A stretch of DNA of 64,000 nt, from assembly GCA_029891385.1 (NCBI GenBank), contig CM057231.1, forward strand, positions 21,731,300-21,795,299. Direction: 5' to 3'. A program made the translations under genes and the position numbers. Position 1 is the stretch's first letter. Each line of letters starts with the position of its first letter. The notes below the pieces were generated by a model. The model was not told where the DNA came from and made no database searches. It saw nothing but the letters and a program-made list of their open reading frames with translations. Positions 24,395 through 36,378 of this stretch are shown here, one piece after another. This stretch comes from Erythroxylum novogranatense. Lineage: Eukaryota; Streptophyta; Magnoliopsida; Malpighiales; Erythroxylaceae.

Positions 24395-26104
24395 GACAGA
24401 ACAAGATGTCGAAATGGATTCAAGAGTTGAATCAGAAGAGCAACCTGAACATCAAATAGTGCCTAGACATAGTGGGAGGGTTGTGAGACAGCCAGATAGG
24501 TATCTAGGTCTAAGAGAAGACTTAATTGTCATCTTAGACCAAGAAGAAACGGATCCCATTACGTATACACAGGCTATTAATGATGTTGATGTAGAAAAAT
24601 AGCTCAAGGCAATGGAATCCAAAATAGATTCCATGTACATTAATGAAGTCTGGATCCTTGTAGATCAATCTCAAGGTATAAAAGCCATAGGGTGTAAATA
24701 GATCTACAAAAGGAAAAGAGAATCAGATGAAAAGGTAGAGACCTTTAAAGCGAGATTGGTAGCTAAGAGCTATACTCAAAAGGAGGGTATAGAATATGAG
24801 GAGACTTTTTCTCCAGTTGCCATGCTTAAGTCCATCAGGATTCTTTTAACTATAGCACCATATTTCGATTATGAAATATGGAAAATGGACGTCATAACCG
24901 TATTTCTTAATGGGGATCTTGAGGAGACCATATATATAGCCCAACCAAAAGGTTTTGTTGAGCCAGATAATGAGTATAAGGTATGCAAGTTGCAAAAGTC
25001 AATTTATGGACTTAAGCAAGCATCTAGGTCTTAGAATATTAGGTTTGATAAGTCTATCAAACCTATGAATTCATACAAAACCTAAATGAGCCTTATGTTT
25101 ATTAAAGGATACAAGAAGGAAAGGTTATTTTTTTAATCCTGTATGTTGATGTAGTAATGTTATCTACGATTAAGGGATGGCTGAATGAACAGTTTTCAAT
25201 GAAGGATTTGCGAGAGGCTAACTATGTTTTAAGGATCAAACTTATAAGGGATCGTAAGAATAAACAGATAGTCTTGTCTCAATTAATCTACATTAAGAAT
25301 ATGCTGAATAAGTTCGCCATGTAAGATTCCAAGAGGGGTTTCACACCTAATAGATTTGGGATCAAACTTTCAACGGAGAAGGCACCTAAAACCCAAGAGG
25401 AGGTTGAAAGCATTCGTAAAATTCCATATGCTTCCTAAGTTGGAAGTTTAATGTATGCAATACTTTACACTAGACTGGATATCTGTTGCACAGTAAGGTT
25501 GGTAAGCAAATTTCAATCCAAACTAGGAATGGAGCATTGGACTGTAGTTAAATGTATATTTAAGTATCTTCATAGGACGAAGAACTTAATGCTTATTTAC
25601 TCTAGAAGTAACCTTATTTCCACATGATATACAGATTCAGATTTCCAATCAGATGTTGATCCAAGGAAATCAACTTCTTGTTCTATATTTGTTTTAAGAG
25701 GTGGAGCCATAATCTAGAGGAGTGTCAAGCAATCTTGTATCGTTGATTCAACTATGGAAGTTGAGTATGTTGCTACTTATGAAGCAGCAAAGGAAGTGGT
25801 TTGGCTCCACAAGTTTGTAAATGATTTGGAGGTAGTTTCAAAGGTAGAAAAAGCCATTACACTTTATTGTGATAATTGTGGGGCAGTGGCTAATTATAAA
25901 CAATCTCAGAACTATAAAGCTGCCAAACATATTGAGCGAAAGTATCATCTCATAAGGAAGATAATACAACGTAGAGAGGTGAATGTGGTAAAGATTCCCA
26001 CAGAGCAAAACCTTGCTAATTTGTTTATGAAGACGCTATCTCAAAAGAGTTTTGAGGGTCATCTAGTAGGATTGGGAATGAAGGATATGTCAAACTTACT
26101 TTAG
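24395..26104 (+). pseudogene. RT and RNase H remnant of the outer Copia element
   Basis: This continues the integrase remnant after the SIRE-like insertion. It shows 'QPEHQIVPRHSGRVVRQPDR' (linker, 24438-24500), 'FKARLVAKSYTQKEGIEYEE' (24747-24806), 'KMDVITVFLNGDLEETIY' with the first RT Asp, and 'KSIYGLKQAS'. The active-site box near 25142 reads YVDV, so the second Asp is lost. The RNase H part has 'TMEVEYVATYEAAKEVVWL' (25753-25810), 'LYCDNCGAV' and the tail 'MKTLSQKSFEGHLVGLGMKD'. Several in-frame stops (for example near 24601, 24700, 25032, 25322 and 25437) make it a pseudogene. It is followed after 3 bp by the polypurine tract and the 3' LTR. Confidence 0.85.
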
Positions 26105-26118
26105 GTCAAGTAGGAGAT

Positions 26119-26292
26119 TGTTAGAGTTATGTAAATACCGTGTCCTGGAAAGCAAGTGTATTTACATATAACTTAATTTTCTTCTAGTTACTTTTGTAAT
26201 GAAAATATTTATTATTAATGAAACAAAAGAGTTTAGTTTTATGAGCATTATATATCTAGTATAAGGTATTGAGATTCTTTTGTAAGTAATAA

Positions 26293-26365
<73 letters not shown>

Positions 26366-27910
26366 GAGATGTATGGGAAGCATGTATATTATAAGAATCT
26401 AAAATAATGGATTCACAGTTGAATAATCAAGTTGTTCACTTGATTATGATTTAGACTGTAGTGTTGCAATTTATCTCCATGTAAGTAAAGGATTTTACTT
26501 CAAGGGAATGATGAGTTTTATATCATAATAGTAGTCAACTATTGCTAATGGCACTATTAAATGAATCTAGAATCAAGTACATTTTCAAGAATAAATTAGG
26601 TCATTACTTTAGTTTTAAAACATATATTTTAGCATTTGCATATTATGGACCACAATCTTGATGAGTGGTGAACTCATATGTGTTTCATTATAACTCTTGA
26701 TATGATCGGAATGAATTTTTACAGAGTATTAATTCAGTGTCTGCATGTTGAAATTATTAATTGAAACATAGATCAGGAAACATTCACTCAACTAAAGAGT
26801 TTATAATGATATTATCATTTCTCCACTTGGCTTTAAGGAAGGTTATCAAGCAAAGTAAAAAAATATAAATGAAGGTTTTAAAGCCCATGATTGAATGTTG
26901 GGCTTGCACTAATTAATGGTTAATTAGAAGCCTAAATGAACATTTAGAAATGGGCTAGACTTTAGTTTAATTTAATTAATTAGATTAATTATATTAAAAT
27001 AAAATTATTAAAGAAATGAAAGAGAATTTCAGTTTTTAATGGCCAAATGTGTAGCTTCACATTTAGCATTGAATTGCTAAATAAAGACGGTATTTATCAT
27101 GCATTATCATCATTAAATGGAGATGATCTTACCATTAAATGGCTTAATAGTTATCTTTTAATGATGGCATGTAATGTAACCTTTTTAGCATTCATTTGAT
27201 TAAAGATGAAAGAGGTGTCTTTGATGGATGATCTTCCTTCTTTCATCACTAAAATCGAAATTGACATGTCATTTTAGGTCATTGGTCTTTTCATATAGCC
27301 ATCTTAAAACAAATGAGAAGAGTCTCATTTAATGGCTTCTTTATGTTTGATTAAAGAAAGGTGTGATGCATTGGATGCTTTTCTTTTCTTTCTTTTCATG
27401 CATAACTGAAATTGACAAGGTGAAAGACAGGTGTTCTTGCATTTTTGGACTCTCTCTACTTTCATGCATGTGTTAGCCGAAATTTGTATAAGAAAGTGTC
27501 TCATCTGTGGCTTTTTTCTTCTAAAAAACATCTCCTCCAAAATTTTCTTCTCCTTTCTCACCAAAGGATCTTGTTAACCTAGTTTTCCAAAAAGAACAAA
27601 TGGTAGATCGCATTGGTTGAGGATACAATATCGAGAAGAGGAAACAATAACAAGAAAAAGAGGATACATCACCTTGGAGATGATACATTGCCAAGGATAG
27701 GATAGCACAGCAAGGAGTCAAAGCTGCAGCAAAAGAGTCGGTAATATTTCTAACACCTTGTTCTTATGTTAAATATTACCCTTATACTGTATCATGTATG
27801 GATTGACATGTTGATTTGGTTATCTTGCATCCACTGTGTTATGATTTCTTAAAAACAGTTTGAAATCCACCATTTAACCAAATCTTGCATGTTTTCTTTC
27901 CGATCCAACA
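26119..27910 (+). repeat. 3' LTR of the outer Copia element (1792 bp)
   Basis: Starts 'tgttagagttatg' after the PPT and ends 'ccgatccaaca' before CATCT. Relative to the 5' LTR it lacks 382 bp at about 26823 and contains an expanded (AT)n tract. Confidence 0.9.
26297..26361. repeat. (AT)n microsatellite, about 32 units
   Basis: An uninterrupted AT dinucleotide run within the Copia 3' LTR. The same position of the 5' LTR (about 11218-11240) has only a few 'atacat' units. Confidence 0.95.
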
Positions 27911-28366
27911 CATCTTGTTGTTGTAATCCATTTCTATTCCCACCTTGCTCTTAGAATTTTTCTTGCAAGCTTGGAGGGCTAAGATAGCTTGTTAATTGAG
28001 GTGCAGTTAGAGCTAACAAGTAAGTGAATTTTATAATCTTTGTGGCATGTGTGATAGAAATCTTATGATGAATGAATTGGGATGAATTACGTGAGGTATT
28101 GATGATTAGGTTATGCTAGAAATTAATGAATGAATTAGTTACTTTTCTGTTTTGTTTTTTATGCATGAGAGCAGTCAGTTAAAGGTTGTTATATGGATGA
28201 TTTAGATTGATATTTCAATTTTAATAAAGGTGATTTAAGCTAAAGAAAGGTGCTACTGAAGTGTTCTTAAATTTGGAAAGAAAACCCCTAGGACTATATG
28301 TATGATAATGAATGATAATTTTTGTTTTGGTTTTTAATACATGAAAGATAGATAATTTATGAGTTT

Positions 28367-31300
28367 TGTTGGGACCCGATCCGGGAACCGGATCCCAACC
28401 GAAAAACGGAACGGAAAGACGGAAAATCGAAAAGCGAGAAATCGCTAATCGGAATACAAATCGCATCATCGGAGCGAAACGAATACTCGAAAAATTGTGC
28501 ATCAGAAATACAAATAACAAAGCGGAGAAACTCGAAAAGCAGAATTCCGAATCGAATGCGAATCGAAATAATTAAACTGAAACAAACACCGACATCCGTT
28601 TCAAACATGAAGCATAGCAAATTCATCGCGTTGGAAACCTTACGACATTTCAAATCCGGTATAAATTTTTTTTTCCTCTTATTCATTCCTTTTCTCTTTA
28701 ATCAATCTCATTCAAATCATAACCATTCCATACAATTCCCTTTTTTTTGGAAACTCATCCTCACCAATTTCAATTCACTTAATTCATCTTAATCATTTCT
28801 TATACAATCATATAAATCCTCAAACTCATTTCTTTAAACCCATTTTACAGAAATTTTACCGAAATTTCTAAAAGATAACAAATTGTATTTTGACAGCCCA
28901 AAAATTTAAAAACCAAAGAAACGCACTTCTAATACACATAATCCAAAAGCACAAGGCAACATCGGACCTCCCTTCCGGCATCCAAACACCAGCAGAAACA
29001 TAATCTTAGTTCTAAACACTTCATCATTCCAATCTATAATACATCTCAAGTCAAATATTCACACATTCCAATCACAAGCCATTCATATACATTCCAATTG
29101 CCATTTATATCCATCTCAATTCAGATTTACGTACAAAATCTATTCCACAATCATACATAACTCATAACTGAAATACATCATGAATTTACATAATGACTTT
29201 TCAAGCCATAAACAAAAGCAATACATAATCCAATAAACCTTTTTCACAACTTCAAAACTAAACTCCAACAATTCACATAAAACAAAGCATACAAAAACTA
29301 TCGGGTTGACATCATACTCGTCTTCCATCCGATCTCCTGCGTGAAAACACGGAGATGGGGATGAAAGGGGTGAGCTCTAAGCTTCGTGGATAATATATTT
29401 ATAAACCGAACAATAAGCGGAAAAATCTTTTATTTTCAAACTTTTCAAACATTTCCCATTTAAGAATTTCTCCAAAACTCATTTTCAAACTTTTCAATTT
29501 CATCAACACTTTCTCGATTTTTCTCAAAATTTTCATTTGTTTCAAAACATTTATATCCAGCCAGAATTTCACGCTTGAAAATTTACTTTCTCGCTCCTCA
29601 AAATCTCAAACATTTTCAAAACATGCACGACCTTAAAATAAATGCATCACATCATAGTGTATCACATCATAATCAAATTAAAAACACATAACACATCAGA
29701 ATTGGTTCGGTTCGGTCCAAAACAGACGATCGCATATTCTCAAGATAGCGGTTCAGGCACTGTGAATGTGAGAGGGGAGTCCGAGATCGGAACTCCTATG
29801 CTACTAGCGGACAGCCGGGAGAAGGTTATAACAAGTAGAGACAGCGCTGACTCACAAAAGGACCTGACCAAACCCACTTAACACATAACAAAAACGGAAT
29901 TCAAATTGCCCGAAGGTACTTTTCAAACATCTTGCTTTTTACATTTTTCATCTCATAACATCAAATTGTGTCATAAATGACACAAGCATATATTTACATA
30001 AATTCACATAATCAATCTAATGAAATGCACATCACCAAATTAATCACATAATAATCACATTCATGACCAAACATGCACTAATTTCTTTAGATCATTTAAA
30101 TCATAAATCACATAATTTGAAAACCATGAAATTCATAAGTCTTGTATTTTCTAAAACTCATTTTACTCCTTTGAAATCATAATTTCAAACATTTACATCC
30201 TTTTCAAACATTTTATCAATAATAATTTATCAAAAATCAAATTTTGCTTTCTTTAATTTTCAAAATTTCACATTTAGCTTATAATTCAATAAATAAATAT
30301 ACTACCCACCTCATATCCATGCTAGCATCTTGTCCAATGCTTCAATTTGACCTTTTCTCCTTTCTTCCTTCCAATTGAAAATTCTCTAAATCAATTTCAT
30401 CCACAATTTAATCTCATAAATAACTTAATCCTTCAATTTGATGCATAAGTCATCAATTCTTACTAATTCTAAGATAGTTACATCACTAATTCCAAAAACC
30501 CCCAAATTACAAATTGAACCTAAATCAATCCAAATCAAATTCAATATCATAATTAACTTAATTTCTCAAATTGAACTTAGGAAATATCAATTCCTCTCAT
30601 ATTCAAGCTATTTCAATCTCCAATTTTGAAAATCCCCAATTTTCAAAATTGGCCTAAACCAATTTATCCAAATTCAATACCATAAAATACAATTTTTTCA
30701 AAATTGATTCCATATTTCATCAATTCATGCTATTATTGATGATTCTACACCATTAATTCACAAAATTTGAAAAAATCCCCAAATTCCAAATTAAGCCTAA
30801 ACTCCCAATTTACAATTTTTCAAATTAAACTTCACCTAAAGCATAAACATCAAAATTAACTTAAAAAATCTCAAATTCATCACTAATTCAAGCAATCTAA
30901 AGCAACAATTTCAAAAACCCCCCAAATTTTACTATTCATCATCTTCTTCACTAAGCTTTCTCTCTCTAGAATCTTCCATAACCAAATTAAACATAACCTA
31001 AGGCATAAATATCAAAATCAACTTCATGAATCACAAACCCATGTCATTATCCATATTTTTAAACCAAAAATTCATCAAAAACTCCAAGTTAAAAAATTTC
31101 TCTTACCTCTTTCTCTTTCAAATTCGAATTTTCATGGCTTAAAGAAAAGCTCTCTTCGTTTCCCATCTTTTTCCTTCATGTATCTACTCCAAACTCATGC
31201 TAAAAGCCCTCAAAAATACGAAAATTTGTTTTCTCTCTCATCTTCCTCCATAACCGAAGCTTCCACTCTCTTCTTCTTCTTATTTTCTTCTTTTCTTCTT

Positions 31301-33096
31301 AAACCATCGTGACTCTCCCTAAAAAAACGACAATCCTTTGTTGTTTTGTGCCACATCATTTAAAAATGATGGCTTAAAAGACCAAAATGCCCTTGACTTT
31401 ACTTTATGCTATTCTCACATGCGGGTTTGATTTGCACTATCGATTTGAAGAAATTTGTTAAAACTTTCTTCTCAAGAAATATTCCTCTCAATCATACGAA
31501 TCCAACGCCACTGACCGTGCTTAATTTCGATCACTACATCAAAAGTTATGCGCAAAACAGTTCGGGTATATCCTTATTCTAACACATTTTTCATGTACGA
31601 TTATTTCCGTCCGAAAATTCACACTCTTAATCCCAGAATTGAAACTCAATGTCTTCATAAAAATTGTAGCCTTATGTCTCTAGTTTAATTCAAAACAAGA
31701 ATAGTCTCATTTCGATTCCCAGATCAAAAGTTATGCTCAAAATACTCTTAGATGTTCCTAATCCAAAAATTACACTCTAATCCGAACTTACATTCATAAT
31801 TCGAAGGTCTTAGGGGCAAAATTGACATTTCATTTCTTCATATGATTTGTAGCCCCTTGTCTTATCTTTATTTCTCCTTAAGAATCACTTCAATCGGATC
31901 TCTGTAGATCCTGAATTTCATAAAATACTGAACTATATTCGAAAAATTTCCCAACTCACTTTGATTAAATTAATCTCCATTAATTTAATCTCAAAATTTC
32001 ACAAATTTCTATGAGGATGTAGATAATTGTCTTAGGAATCCAACGCCATAAGAATCGACTCAATCGGATGTCGGACGGAAAAGATATAAGAAAAATAGTG
32101 AACAAATGTCAGATTTGAGAAAGTAAAGTCAAGAAAACCAAAGAATCAAAACGGCGTCGTGCGGGCGAGGTCACCCTGGTGACGCGGGCGGAACGACCGC
32201 CATCACTACGGCGATGTGTCGCCCTAGCGAAGCGAGCTAAACGCCCGCCATCGCCAGGGCGATGCGTCGCCCTGACGACGGGGGTACTTCATTTTCCTTT
32301 TTTTTTCATGAAAAATCCCAAACTTCCGAAATTCATAACTCTTAATCCCGAACTTCAATTTTGACAAAATTAGTCTCTATAGAAAGCTTAAAGGAAGCTT
32401 TACATCTTCCATGAAGGACATAAAACTCAATTCGACTCCTAAAGGAGTCCATTTTCCGGTCAAAGATACTATCCTCTAATAATCATGCTAAAACCACAAT
32501 ATAAACTTGTAAAAATCAAAACTTATTATTCCGAGATCGAAAAATTGCATACTTTATATCGAAATAAAGATCAAAACAAATCCTTCAACTTTCATGAAGA
32601 ACATCAAAGCTTAATTAACCTCTAACTAGGTTAATTTCTCAGTCAAAGTTTCAGCCATAATAAAAGTCAAACCTTTCAAACATAAACTTTGACTGATTAT
32701 AACTTCCACTCCTGATATCGAAAAGTTGCAAACTTTATGGCTACAGAAAGCTCTTAACATAACCTACAAGTTTCCAGAAGACCATTTTATCAAATTATGC
32801 CTAAATCAAAAGTCAACTTTCAAAGGCCAAAAAGTCAACTATTTCACAATTTTTCATATTTTCACACTTTCTCTTTTTATTTCTTGATTTTCAACTTAAT
32901 TTCAATCAACTCATCCACTTAAATTCATAAACCATACCAATTCACTCAAAACCCCAAAGATATCAAAATCAGACCATTTCTTTTCTTATCAATATTCTTT
33001 ACATTTTAAGTCATCTCTTATACAAGACATACACAAAGCACTCCTTAAATTTCATTTTCATAATTCAAATTTTCACTCAAAGATCGGGGTCCAACA
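28367..33096 (-). mobile_element. 4.7-kb solo LTR of the long-LTR family, minus strand, with intact TSD
   Basis: The minus strand begins 'tgttggaccccgatc' at 33096 and ends 'gatcgggtcccaaca' at 28367. AGTTT is present at 28362-28366 and 33097-33101. Long stretches match 47823-52067 in inverted orientation, for example 'aagttatg...cacttt', the GC-rich block (32160-32290) and the 'cacggagatggggatgaaag' block at 29347. There is no PBS, PPT or protein-coding segment, as expected for a solo LTR left by LTR-LTR recombination. It is inserted in the older solo LTR 10330-35196. LTRs of 4-5 kb are known in some plant Gypsy lineages and in LARDs; the lineage is not determined here. Confidence 0.85.
32155..32290. 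repeat. GC-rich block with imperfect hairpins inside the long LTR
   Basis: A strikingly GC-rich island in AT-rich LTR DNA with repeated 'cgccct' / 'agggcg' arms. One imperfect hairpin has arms at 32252-32262 and 32267-32277 and a 4-base spacer. The equivalent block in the other copy is at 48498-48582. Confidence 0.7.
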
Positions 33097-35201
33097 AGTT
33101 TCCAATTGGATAGTTTTGAGTTGAATTAGAGATGAAATTGGCATGGAATTGAATTATAATTAAGGTATACTTAATGGACTATGATGAAGATACTTTGAAT
33201 TTGGTATGACGATGTGAAAATTTGGAAAGAATTGAAGGAAAACGGATAGAAAACTTTCGGGTCACTCATCCCATGATCATAGGAAGGTACCCACGATCGT
33301 GGTCAATGCTTTAAAATGGAAATTTTCTATTTTTTTGTGATTGTTGAACCAACTAAGGATAAGTCGCTTTACTTTTGGTGCATTTAGACTTAATTGAAGC
33401 TTAAAATGAACCTAGTTTGATGTCAGATTAATTGGTTAAGGGTTTGATAAGTCTAGGTTGTTAATTGATGTGATAACTTAAGGAATGAATTGTCTTGATA
33501 TCAATGTACTTCAATTTAGAATTTATGAGTTATTAAAGGTATAAAAGTGTTCTTATGAATGCAAATATGATTAAAAGGATATGAGTCATATGAATTAGGT
33601 TTGAATGAATGAGAATTGGAAAAATTGTATGAATGATGAATTTAAAGAAATCAAACTTACTTAAGACATAAACTAATTGCAAACAAGTTATATACAAGCT
33701 GTAATATTTGAATAATTAAGACTTGTGATTAAGGATACATGCCCGAAAAAGGTTAATTAAGCATGCATTAGACATGACATATATACATGTTCATGATTGA
33801 ATAATTATGTGATTGATTAACATAGTAAAACGTGAACTATGTATGTATTGCATGATTAAGGAAGCACAAATTGATCGTCAGCATCTAGACATTGCCGGGT
33901 CATCAAGGTTATAGATTAACTGAAGCGTACTGTGAGTTAACCTAGATGTTTTCTCACTAAGATTAAATTGTTTAGATTGACTTTCAATTACTAAATTGTT
34001 ATGTATATGATTGTCATGATTTTGGACATTGTTGGTTTGAGGATTTTGATATTTAGGATTGTATTAGAAGTGCTTTCTGTTTGTATGTGAATATGGAAAA
34101 TGCGTACTCAACTGAATGTTGAATGTCAGACTTAGATCCGAAAAATGTAATAAATGACTGAGCACATTGAATGAAAGGCATTGATAGCATAAAATATGAA
34201 TTGATACAATCCATTATATTGAAATGTATGATCAGATAAAGAAGTTATGACTGGAGTGACCAACGTAAGATAAAGCTTAAGGCTCATGAATGTGCACAAA
34301 TAGCCATAGGCTTAGTTATTAATGAGCTCGATATCTACAATGGGTATGGGACAGTAAATAAAATAAGTCTGGTATCCACAATCAGTATAGGACAGTAAAT
34401 AGGCACTCGTTCACAACAAAGTAAAAATGAATGGATTCACATATGCATTTGCATATGCAACTTGATATGCATCATATGGATGACTAAAATGAATTATTGA
34501 ATTGCTTTGAAATAGTGTTATGCCATAGTTGTATACAAGTTGTACTTGTTGGGATTAGATAGTATGAATGATTGCGATGAATTATTGAATTGTTCAAATA
34601 TAGTGATATGCAATGTTTATGTACAAAATGTATTTGTTAAAATATGATGAAAAGTGATGTGGTGTACAAGTCTAGAATAATGTGATATATTTGTTGAATT
34701 TGATAATATACTTGTGGTGTTTGTGTTCTAACTTGAGTGAGCACATCGATGATAGTTCACTCACTGAATTCACAAACTTATCAAAATTGCAACGTTGATT
34801 TTCAGGTACAAGGGAGAGCTAGCTTCTAAGGCAATCTAAGAAAAGTATAGTATCTGTATTTTTGGGACAAAATGGCTCAAAGGTCTAATCAGTTGATTTT
34901 AAAGAGTCTAGTTAGAGTATTTTGGTCTAGCGTCCCATTTCATGTTGAATATTTTGTATGGAGTTGAAACTCTTGCATAATATGTAATGTTTATACATGA
35001 GTTATAAATTGTAATGATATAGTGAATGTTATATTTGTGAATGCGATGAGAAGGCTTGATCTTTTAAAGATCTTGTGATATATGTGATGCCATAAATAAG
35101 ATAATGTGTTTTCTCTAACGTGTCATTCTCGTTGGGTATGTGCTTGGATATACTCTGATATACCAGATATATGCTCTGTGAGAGTAGTATGTTATAATCA
35201 C

Positions 35202-35600
35202 CTCATCTAGATCTTCAAAAAATTGATGTTTAAGTTGTTCGTCCAAACCTACTTGAGGTGAATATGCACACATTACATTTAGAATAACACCTTTTACCAT
35301 AATCTTTATAGAAATAATCCAATCATTTGTCCTCTAAACTATAAAAAAATTAATTAAAAATTCCTTAACAACCAAGATATTTACCCCATTCTGCCATCTC
35401 TGGCACACTGAGTACCTAATTTTGAACCCATTAATCTCTTTCGCTTTCACCCCCATCCATTTTGTTTCTTGGATGCACACCATATGAATTTTATATTTGT
35501 CTAAAATCTCTACTACTTCCAAAGAATTCCCTATAATGGTCCCTATGTTTTAAGAACCTATCTATAATACGTCAACATCTTCTTTACTATTAGACCTAGC
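35202..35600 (-). pseudogene. LINE ORF2 remnant, N-terminal half of the APE-type endonuclease
   Basis: Minus-strand reading gives 'GNSLEVVEILD' near 35530, then 'YKIHMVCIQETKWMGVKAKE' (about 35490-35430; the ETKW box is a hallmark of the LINE/APE endonuclease), 'ILNVMCAYSPQVGLDEQLK' (35287-35231) and 'FFEDLDEVI' ending at 35198. Stops and frame changes are present. It ends exactly at the ATCAC duplication, and the continuation is at 10329-9634. The RT domain is not present in the window. Confidence 0.75.
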
Positions 35601-35813
35601 ACTTACCGAAAGACTTGCCTTTACTCTATCATCCACAGTTAAAGCCACCACTCCTATCCTAATTTCCAACACAAGCTAAAGAAGTCAAGTCCCTAAGTGG
35701 CTCCAAAAACAATACATGATAAGAAAACTAGGATTAAAAATAAATTCCATAAAAGGACTCCAAAAAAATAAATGAAACCTAAAAAATCAAATTAAAGTTG
35801 CTTACGCAAATCT

Positions 35814-35918
35814 AAAGGATGGTAAAAAGGAAATGAAGAAGCTCAAAAATACAATTTCTAAAAAATAAAGGATGATAAAAAGGAAATCAAAAGGCTTAAA
35901 AATACAAATTCTAAAATT
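35814..35918. repeat. Imperfect 53-bp tandem duplication
   Basis: Two consecutive units start 'aaaggatggtaaaaaggaaa' and 'aaaggatgataaaaaggaaa' at 35814 and 35867. Confidence 0.8.
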
Positions 35919-36299
35919 ACCATTAGTTACTGCAAATATGACAGTTTTGGCAAATTTTCCAATGGATTTTGAAGGAACATTCAATAGGTAGTTAGAAGTA
36001 AAACTAGGTTATGGTGATGGAGCACTGGACGACGTTTATTGGATTGACAATGGCATGGAAACAAGGAAGTGGACGACTGAACTAGCGTTGGAGCACTGAA
36101 GGATGATGATCAAAGTGAAGGCAGTAAGTGGCTACGGGGAGACTGACGTAATGAACAGTGATTATGATTTACAAATGATTATGCTACAATAACCAAAACC
36201 TAATTTTCCCATATCACAACTAAGTAAACCAATTCAAAACAAAGATGCATTGAAGTAAAGACTTTAAGATTGCAAGAGCAAAACAAGACAATACAAAGA

Positions 36300-36378
36300 C
36301 ACAAAGATAGCGACACAGAGACAGAGATAGAGACAGAGACATAGATAGAGACAGAGATAGAGAAAGGAGAGAGAGAGC
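36300..36378. repeat. (GACAGAGATAGA)n-type simple repeat
   Basis: Alternating 'gacagagatagaga' units that decay into a 'gagagagaga' run. Confidence 0.85.

Larger units (their letters stand above)
11046..27910 (+). mobile_element. Copia LTR retrotransposon with intact TSD, interrupted by a SIRE-like element
   Basis: LTRs at 11046-13152 and 26119-27910 start TGTT and end CCAACA. The flanking duplication is CATCT at 11041-11045 and 27911-27915. A primer-binding site follows the 5' LTR, and a polypurine tract 'aagtaggagat' (26108-26118) precedes the 3' LTR. Integrase and RT/RNase H remnants are in the order INT-RT-RNase H, which defines Copia. No GAG or protease is recognisable: the sequence passes from the leader to the GAG-pre-integrase region near 13969. 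Without the inner element it would be about 7.4 kb. It is non-autonomous because of many stops and the missing GAG. Confidence 0.9.
10330..35196 (+). mobile_element. Solo LTR (Gypsy-like) that split the LINE, itself split by two later insertions
   Basis: It begins TGTAATAACC at 10330 and ends GTTATA at 35196, with ATCAC at 10325-10329 and again at 35197-35201. Those five bases lie inside the interrupted LINE coding sequence, whose endonuclease continues on either side. Removing the inner insertions (11046-27910 and 28367-33096, with their TSDs) leaves about 3.3 kb of non-coding DNA: 10330-11045, 27911-28366 and 33097-35196. Near the right end is a 'tcactcactgaattc...ttttcaggta' segment (34757-34806) of the kind seen near the end of some Gypsy LTRs. 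The terminal CA is replaced by TA. The Gypsy assignment and plus orientation are inferred; the boundaries are well supported by the TSD and the LINE frame. Confidence 0.65.

Noticed and set aside
26162..26383. Frame encoding an Ile-Tyr repeat protein
   Set aside because: It is simply the translation of the (AT)n microsatellite.
32179..32364. Arg/Ala-rich small protein
   Set aside because: Produced by the GC-rich repeat block of the solo LTR; the equivalent region of the other copy reads differently in frame.
9634..35600. Two separate LINE insertions
   Set aside because: The two pieces are consecutive, non-overlapping parts of one endonuclease ORF in the same orientation and meet at a shared ATCAC, so one split element is simpler.
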